This document shows, in pieces, positions 6,497 through 10,222 of a DNA stretch of 10,222 bases (positions are counted from its first letter, which is position 1; the number at the start of each line of letters is the position of its first letter). The stretch spans positions 1 to 10,222 of the forward strand of contig CAJPPE010000033.1 in the NCBI GenBank assembly GCA_905372345.1, read 5' to 3'. This DNA is from an uncultured Treponema sp. (lineage in GTDB: Bacteria; Spirochaetota; Spirochaetia; Treponematales; Treponemataceae). A program made the translations under genes and the position numbers. The notes under the pieces are model-generated. The model had not been told where the DNA came from, searched no databases, and worked only from the letters and a program-made list of their open reading frames with translations.

Positions 6497-7912
6497 ATGA
6501 AAAAAACAAAAATAGTATGCACAATAGGACCTGCTTCCGACTCGGAAAGGGTCTTAACCGAAATGTTTAAAGCCGGTTTAAATGTCTGCCGCCTTAATTT
6601 TTCGCATGGAAGTCATGAAGAACATAAAGCTAAAATAGATCGAATAAAAAAAATAAGAGAAGAATTAAAAATGCCTGTTGCAATATTGTTAGATACAAAG
6701 GGGCCTGAAATCCGTTTGGGAGTTTTTGAAAAACCTGCTCAAATTGTACAAGGTCAGGAATTTGTTATTACAACAAGAGATGTAATCGGCACAAATCAAA
6801 TATGCAGTATTTCATATAAGAATATCGCCGCCGAAATTAAACCTAAAAGCAGAATCCTTATAAACGACGGATTGTTGGAGCTACAGGTTATCGATATTTT
6901 AAACGATACGGACATAGAATGTGTTGCAGTAAATTCCGGAACCTTAAGCAGCCGAAAAGGTGTAAACATTCCGGGCTTGAGGGTAAACCTTCCTTACATG
7001 AGTGAAAAAGATATCTCCGACATCGAATTTGGAATTGAAAATGATGTGGATTTTATTGCCGCTTCCTTTACACAAAGAGCCGACGATATTATCCAAATAA
7101 GAAAACTTTTGGAAAAACACAAAAGTAAAATCGGCATTATTGCAAAAATAGAAAACCAAGAAGGCTTGGATAATATAGATGAAATCCTGGAAGAGGCTGA
7201 CGGAATAATGGTTGCCCGCGGCGATCTTGGGGTTGAAGTTGAACCCCAAAAAATTCCGCATCTTCAAAAGCGCTTAATAAAAAAAGCAAACCTTGCAGGA
7301 AAGCCGGTTATAACCGCAACTCAGATGCTCGAATCTATGACCCACAACCTGCGTCCCACTAGAGCCGAAGTTACCGATGTTGCAAACGCCATTCTCGACG
7401 GTACCTCGGCTGTAATGCTTTCGGGAGAAACCGCAGCAGGCGAATACCCTATCGAAACCGTGGCCATGATGACCTCGATTGCAAACTCTATAGAAGAAAC
7501 ATTAGATTATGAAAAACTATTTTCTGAAAATGTTTCGATCCATGAAACTACAATTACAAATGCAATCGCAAGAGCTACCTGCTCTACAGCCCTGGCCCTC
7601 GATGCAAATGCAATCATAACTGCATCCGCTTCGGGAATAACGCCGCGAGCTCTTTCAAAATTTAAACCAAAGGTACCTATTATCGCAATAACGGGATCGC
7701 CTCAGGTTATGAGAAAGCTGGCCCTCGACTGGGACGTATATCCGGTCTTAGCCGATCCTATAAAATCAACTGACAACATGTTTAACGTTTGCTCTCAAAT
7801 TGCAAAAAAAACAGGCCATGTAAAAAAAGGAGACATAGCCATTCTTACGGCAGGTATTCCTATAGGAAAGTCTGGATCTACAAACCTTTTAAAGGTAGAA
7901 ATAATAGAATAA
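6497..7912 (+). CDS. pyk: Pyruvate kinase
   Basis: This enzyme converts phosphoenolpyruvate and ADP to pyruvate and ATP, the last step of glycolysis, in the cytoplasm as a tetramer. Visible signatures are KIVCTIGPAS (5-14), RLNFSHG with R32, N34 and S36, DTKGPEIR (66-73), IIAKIENQEG (214-223) with the catalytic K217 and metal ligand E219, ARGDLG with D243, ITATQMLESM (272-281), and the conserved block PTRAEVTDVANAILDGTSAV (287-306). The C-terminal effector domain (about 350-471) is complete, and there is no extra PEP-utiliser domain. T67, K68 and E71 are the residue types found in potassium-dependent enzymes, although position 74 is Leu where those usually have Thr. The ATG follows a strong GGAGG SD by 6 nt. 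It is the first gene of a three-gene run. Confidence 0.97.
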   Translation: MKKTKIVCTIGPASDSERVLTEMFKAGLNVCRLNFSHGSHEEHKAKIDRIKKIREELKMPVAILLDTKGPEIRLGVFEKPAQIVQGQEFVITTRDVIGTNQICSISYKNIAAEIKPKSRILINDGLLELQVIDILNDTDIECVAVNSGTLSSRKGVNIPGLRVNLPYMSEKDISDIEFGIENDVDFIAASFTQRADDIIQIRKLLEKHKSKIGIIAKIENQEGLDNIDEILEEADGIMVARGDLGVEVEPQKIPHLQKRLIKKANLAGKPVITATQMLESMTHNLRPTRAEVTDVANAILDGTSAVMLSGETAAGEYPIETVAMMTSIANSIEETLDYEKLFSENVSIHETTITNAIARATCSTALALDANAIITASASGITPRALSKFKPKVPIIAITGSPQVMRKLALDWDVYPVLADPIKSTDNMFNVCSQIAKKTGHVKKGDIAILTAGIPIGKSGSTNLLKVEIIE

Positions 7913-7924
7913 GGAAATAACAAA

Positions 7925-8863
7925 ATGGAAAAAAAATATGCTATTTTAATTGACGGAGACAACATTGCACCTTCTTATCTTGACTCGATAATTTCAGAAG
8001 TTTCAAAAGAAGGAGATGTATTAATAAAAAGACTTTACGGAGACTGGACGACTCCCAATATGAACGGCTGGAAACCTTGGCTTGAAAAAGTACCTATCCG
8101 GCCTGTCCAGCAATTTAGAAACGGCCCCAATGCAACCGACAACACAATCATAATGGATGCAATAGAACTTGCAAACACCAATCAAGGAATAAATGCTGTC
8201 TGCATAGTTTCTACCGATTCCGATTACTACAGCCTTGCCCTCAAATTGCGGGAGTATGGCCTCTATGTTTTGGGCGTCGGAAAGTCCAATGCAAAACCTC
8301 TTTGGGTAAATGCCTGCAACGAGTTTAAATATCTTGAAAACTTTGATGAAACGGAAGAATATGAAGAAGACGCAAAAAGCGGCAAAAAGTTTAAATCCCT
8401 CGAAGACCTTATCTGCCATGCTTATAGAAATTCCCGCATGACCGAAGAAGGCTGGGTAAGTCTTTCCGACCTAGGAAATTCTATCCGTAACTTTATGCCG
8501 GAATTCGATCCCCGCTCTTACAGCCACAACACATTGAGAGAAATAATCGATGCTCTATCGGATGATTTTGAACTAAGATCGGACGACAGGATACCGCCCA
8601 ACTATTGGATAAAGGCAATAGGCCGCAAAAATGAGACGCCGAAAATAAAGGGAAAAATAAAACGGCTTATGAACCGCTACGGAATTATCGAAAACGAAAA
8701 CGGAGACTTTTTCTTTTCGTTCACAAATATCGATAAAAAATGCAGGGACAAACTTATAAAAGAGGGAACACCGGTAAAGTTCAGGGTGTTTAAGATGCCC
8801 AATCCCAAGGGCGAAGATTCAGCGGACAGGAATGGCAAGGCCGCCGAAATAGAAATACTATAA
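7925..8863 (+). CDS. NYN (LabA-like) + LOTUS + cold-shock-like fusion protein
   Basis: Three regions are visible in this 312-aa cytoplasmic protein. Residues 1-140 are a NYN/LabA-like PIN-fold nuclease domain, with acidic residues in place: D10 and D12 in LIDGDN, D72 in NATDN, D78, and D98 and D100 in STDSDYY. Residues about 155-230 resemble an OST-HTH/LOTUS domain, a winged-helix RNA-binding fold (SLEDLICHAY, GWVSLSDLGNSIRN, HNTLREIIDAL). Residues about 240-312 look like a cold-shock/OB fold (IKGKIKRLMNRYGIIENENG, then DFFFSFTNID and VKFRVF). NYN-LOTUS pairs are known in bacteria; the added OB fold would give two RNA-binding parts. The likely role is RNA cleavage or turnover, with unknown target. 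The SD AAGGAA (7911-7916) overlaps the pyk stop, and the gap is 12 nt, so it is co-transcribed with pyk. NYN and LOTUS are confident calls; the OB fold is moderately so. Confidence 0.85.
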   Translation: MEKKYAILIDGDNIAPSYLDSIISEVSKEGDVLIKRLYGDWTTPNMNGWKPWLEKVPIRPVQQFRNGPNATDNTIIMDAIELANTNQGINAVCIVSTDSDYYSLALKLREYGLYVLGVGKSNAKPLWVNACNEFKYLENFDETEEYEEDAKSGKKFKSLEDLICHAYRNSRMTEEGWVSLSDLGNSIRNFMPEFDPRSYSHNTLREIIDALSDDFELRSDDRIPPNYWIKAIGRKNETPKIKGKIKRLMNRYGIIENENGDFFFSFTNIDKKCRDKLIKEGTPVKFRVFKMPNPKGEDSADRNGKAAEIEIL

Positions 8864-8878
8864 AACGGAGTAACTTTT

Positions 8879-9394
8879 ATGGAAAACAACCCTCAAAAAG
8901 ACAAGATAGTAAAATTTTTTACTTTGAAATTATGGCTCCGCATATCGGCTCTTGTAATAGGAGGCGCAATTTTTTATTTGAATATATCTTCCATGAAAGA
9001 AGGAGAGTATTCCATAATTGCCCTTATTTTTGGAACCCTATTTTTAGCTGCGGGTCTTTTCGAAAATTCGTGGTATTTTAATATCACAAAAGAACAGGCT
9101 ATTCAAAAAGCAGGGATATTCTTTTTTCCAAAAACAAAAATTATAAACTTTTCGGCAATACACAGCATCGAAATTGAAACCTTCAAAAGGCCGGCCCGGT
9201 TCGGCACCTTTACCGAAGTAAAAATGATATTGCTTGACGGGAAAACAATAGTCATCGACAACGATAAGACGAAGTTTCTTCAAAAGCAGCTTGAGGAAAT
9301 CGCCGAAGTTCAAGATGTGATAAGACGTCAAAATAATAAAAAAGCCGAAGACTTTTTTAATGCAGTTGCAGCCGATATTTTGAAGGAAGACTAA
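8879..9394 (+). CDS. Small membrane protein, possible bacterial PH-like domain
   Basis: I do not recognise a named gene here. The 171-aa product has a short basic N-terminus, two predicted membrane helices (about 18-36 and 44-62) joined by a tight loop, and a cytoplasmic, beta-rich region (about 64-128). That region has alternating strand-like segments (WYFNITKEQAIQKAG, FFFPKTKIINFSAIHSIEIE, TEVKMILLDGKTIVID) and is followed by a charged helix (about 129-165). Two helices followed by such a region resemble the bacterial PH-like (DUF304/bPH2) membrane proteins, but this is by overall pattern only. An SD (GGAG, 8867-8870) lies 8 nt before the ATG, 15 nt after the NYN gene, so it is probably the third gene of the pyk unit. 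Its stop codon overlaps the stop of the convergent MEMO-family gene. Confidence 0.75.
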   Translation: MENNPQKDKIVKFFTLKLWLRISALVIGGAIFYLNISSMKEGEYSIIALIFGTLFLAAGLFENSWYFNITKEQAIQKAGIFFFPKTKIINFSAIHSIEIETFKRPARFGTFTEVKMILLDGKTIVIDNDKTKFLQKQLEEIAEVQDVIRRQNNKKAEDFFNAVAADILKED

Positions 9395-9403
9395 TCTTCT
9401 TTT
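9382..9403. terminator. Weak hairpin over the convergent stop codons
   Basis: The bases 9386-9390 pair with 9395-9399, extended by weaker pairs out to 9382/9403. The 4-nt loop (9391-9394) contains both stop codons, TAA on the plus strand and TAG on the minus strand. The plus-strand 3' arm is T-rich, but its T-run lies within the stem and the stem has few G-C pairs, so a terminator role is uncertain. Confidence 0.25.
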
Positions 9404-10222
9404 TCCCAAAAGTATGTAAAGAAATAACTTGTTATGTCTTTAGGATCAGTCTCATCACTTAGCTTATAAGCATTAGTACTTCTTTGAATTGTACATTGAG
9501 TTTTTTCTGTAAATAATTTTGAAAGCAAATACATTGCAGGTCTGTTATCGCAGATACCGAGCGTCCAAGCAGAAGGTTTTAGACTTGTCAAAAAATAGCG
9601 GGACTTTGCATCCTTTTCGGCAGTTTTTTCTATATCGGATTTATGCGAAAAATCGGAAGAAATCAAAAGGAAGGAATCCTTATCTTTGATAGAAAAAACT
9701 TTTGTTACCTTCTCATAAAGTTTAGTTGCAAGATTCATATTTACGGGAGGCTCTCCGTAATAAGCAAGGGCAACAACCTTTGCATCGGGAAAGTATTTTT
9801 TTATGTATGGAATCAAGGTCGAAACACCGTGCTCATAAACAAAGACCTTATCATCAAAGGGCACATCAAAAAGGCGGGATAAGTGTTCCGCCTTATCTTT
9901 TTCGGAATGAACAAGGCCGTCCTTAGTTTGCCATGATCCCTTTGTTAAAGAAAAATCGTACAGAGAAAGGCCCCAATGAGAAGGGCTTAAAATATAAAAA
10001 GTTTTTATCTTTCTTGATTCGGCAAGTTCGGTAAACCAATCATTTATTAAGGCATCGGTTAGAAGATGATGGCTCACCGTCCCGCCCCAAGGCTTTGCTC
10101 CGTCCGGCAAAGAAGCTTCCTTGGGAATAAACCTCGTCTTAGGAGGCCTTTCCCCATCAGAGCTCCATGTTCGGAAAATTTTTTCAGTCTCTTCCGTCAC
10201 GTCTTTTTTGCCGGTACAAGCC
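9391..10222 (-). CDS. amrB: MEMO/AmmeMemoRadiSam-B family protein, probable lipoprotein (partial)
   Basis: The frame is open to the window edge, so the 5' end is missing. From the first visible Met (complement of 10198-10200) there are 269 residues. MEMO-family marks, numbered from that Met, are TVSHH (41-45), SPSHWG with H75, YEHGVSTLIPYIKKYFP (122-138; compare the EH..E...PFL motif), ISSDFSH (180-186) with D183 and H186, and C217 in GICDNRP. These match the conserved His, Asp and Cys cluster of the family. In many bacteria such proteins occur with AMMECR1 and a radical SAM enzyme; their biochemical role is unsettled, and neither partner is in this window. Before the Met the frame reads Ala-Cys-Thr-Gly-Lys-Lys-Asp, and no SD precedes the Met. 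The Met is therefore probably internal and Ala-Cys the end of a lipobox, which would make this a membrane-anchored lipoprotein. The gene converges on, and overlaps by 4 bp, the membrane protein gene. Family call firm, lipoprotein call moderate. Confidence 0.85.
   Translation of the reverse strand, partial: ACTGKKDVTEETEKIFRTWSSDGERPPKTRFIPKEASLPDGAKPWGGTVSHHLLTDALINDWFTELAESRKIKTFYILSPSHWGLSLYDFSLTKGSWQTKDGLVHSEKDKAEHLSRLFDVPFDDKVFVYEHGVSTLIPYIKKYFPDAKVVALAYYGEPPVNMNLATKLYEKVTKVFSIKDKDSFLLISSDFSHKSDIEKTAEKDAKSRYFLTSLKPSAWTLGICDNRPAMYLLSKLFTEKTQCTIQRSTNAYKLSDETDPKDITSYFFTYFWEKED

Noticed and set aside
8021..8419. Minus-strand open frame within the NYN gene
   Set aside because: It is a shadow of a gene with clear NYN catalytic motifs, and its translation shows no recognisable domain.
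9643..9926. Small plus-strand open frames opposite the MEMO-family gene
   Set aside because: No SD or family resemblance; both lie inside the coding region of the opposite strand.
10198..10200. ATG (minus strand) as the true start of the MEMO-family gene
   Set aside because: There is no SD before it, the frame stays open to the window edge, and the preceding codons include Ala-Cys typical of a lipobox, so the gene is treated as partial.
1..10222. Toxin-antitoxin, phage defence, CRISPR or mobile element cassette
   Set aside because: No direct-repeat arrays, terminal inverted repeats, transposase, integrase or toxin-like genes were found. The RNA repair pair may be a form of defence, but against ribotoxins, and it belongs to a known family.

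Overview
The window reads as chromosomal DNA of a low-GC bacterium (A/T-rich third positions, compact genes, poly-A-rich coding runs). It fits a spirochaete of the oral Treponema group, such as T. denticola or a relative. That assignment rests on overall style, the mix of families and the lipoprotein habit of the last gene, and no database search was possible; I put it at about 0.6. There are no mobile elements, CRISPR arrays, rRNA or tRNA genes. Coding density is high, and the longest stretch without a gene is under 180 bp.

Layout: (1) 112-4141, plus strand: a promoter followed by the overlapping pair hen1-pnkp. This is the bacterial two-protein RNA repair system. Pnkp heals and ligates broken RNA ends, and Hen1 2'-O-methylates the 3' end so the repaired RNA resists being cut again. 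All catalytic motifs I know for both proteins are present. (2) 4169-4566: a minus-strand SemiSWEET sugar transporter, then a 137-bp control region with back-to-back promoters and a strong hairpin at the predicted 5' end of the SemiSWEET mRNA. (3) 4567-6379, plus strand: a 12-helix MFS transporter, predicted to be read from an almost leaderless mRNA, overlapping nth (endonuclease III, base-excision repair). (4) 6441-9394, plus strand: a promoter and three closely spaced genes. They are pyruvate kinase (pyk), a three-domain RNA-associated protein (NYN/LabA-like nuclease + LOTUS/OST-HTH + cold-shock-like OB fold), and a small two-helix membrane protein with a possible bacterial PH-like domain. 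(5) 9391-10222, minus strand: a MEMO/AmmeMemoRadiSam-B family protein, overlapping the previous gene tail to tail by 4 bp and cut by the window edge. The codons before its first visible Met include Ala-Cys, which suggests the real product is a lipoprotein starting outside the window.

The hen1-pnkp pair is a clear functional module. The divergent SemiSWEET/MFS pair may be a shared sugar-transport locus. The pyk operon joins central glycolysis to a putative RNA nuclease, a link with no obvious explanation. The most interesting points are the complete RNA repair cassette, the NYN-LOTUS-cold-shock fusion beside pyk, the apparent lipoprotein form of a MEMO protein, and the structured divergent control region at 4430-4566.
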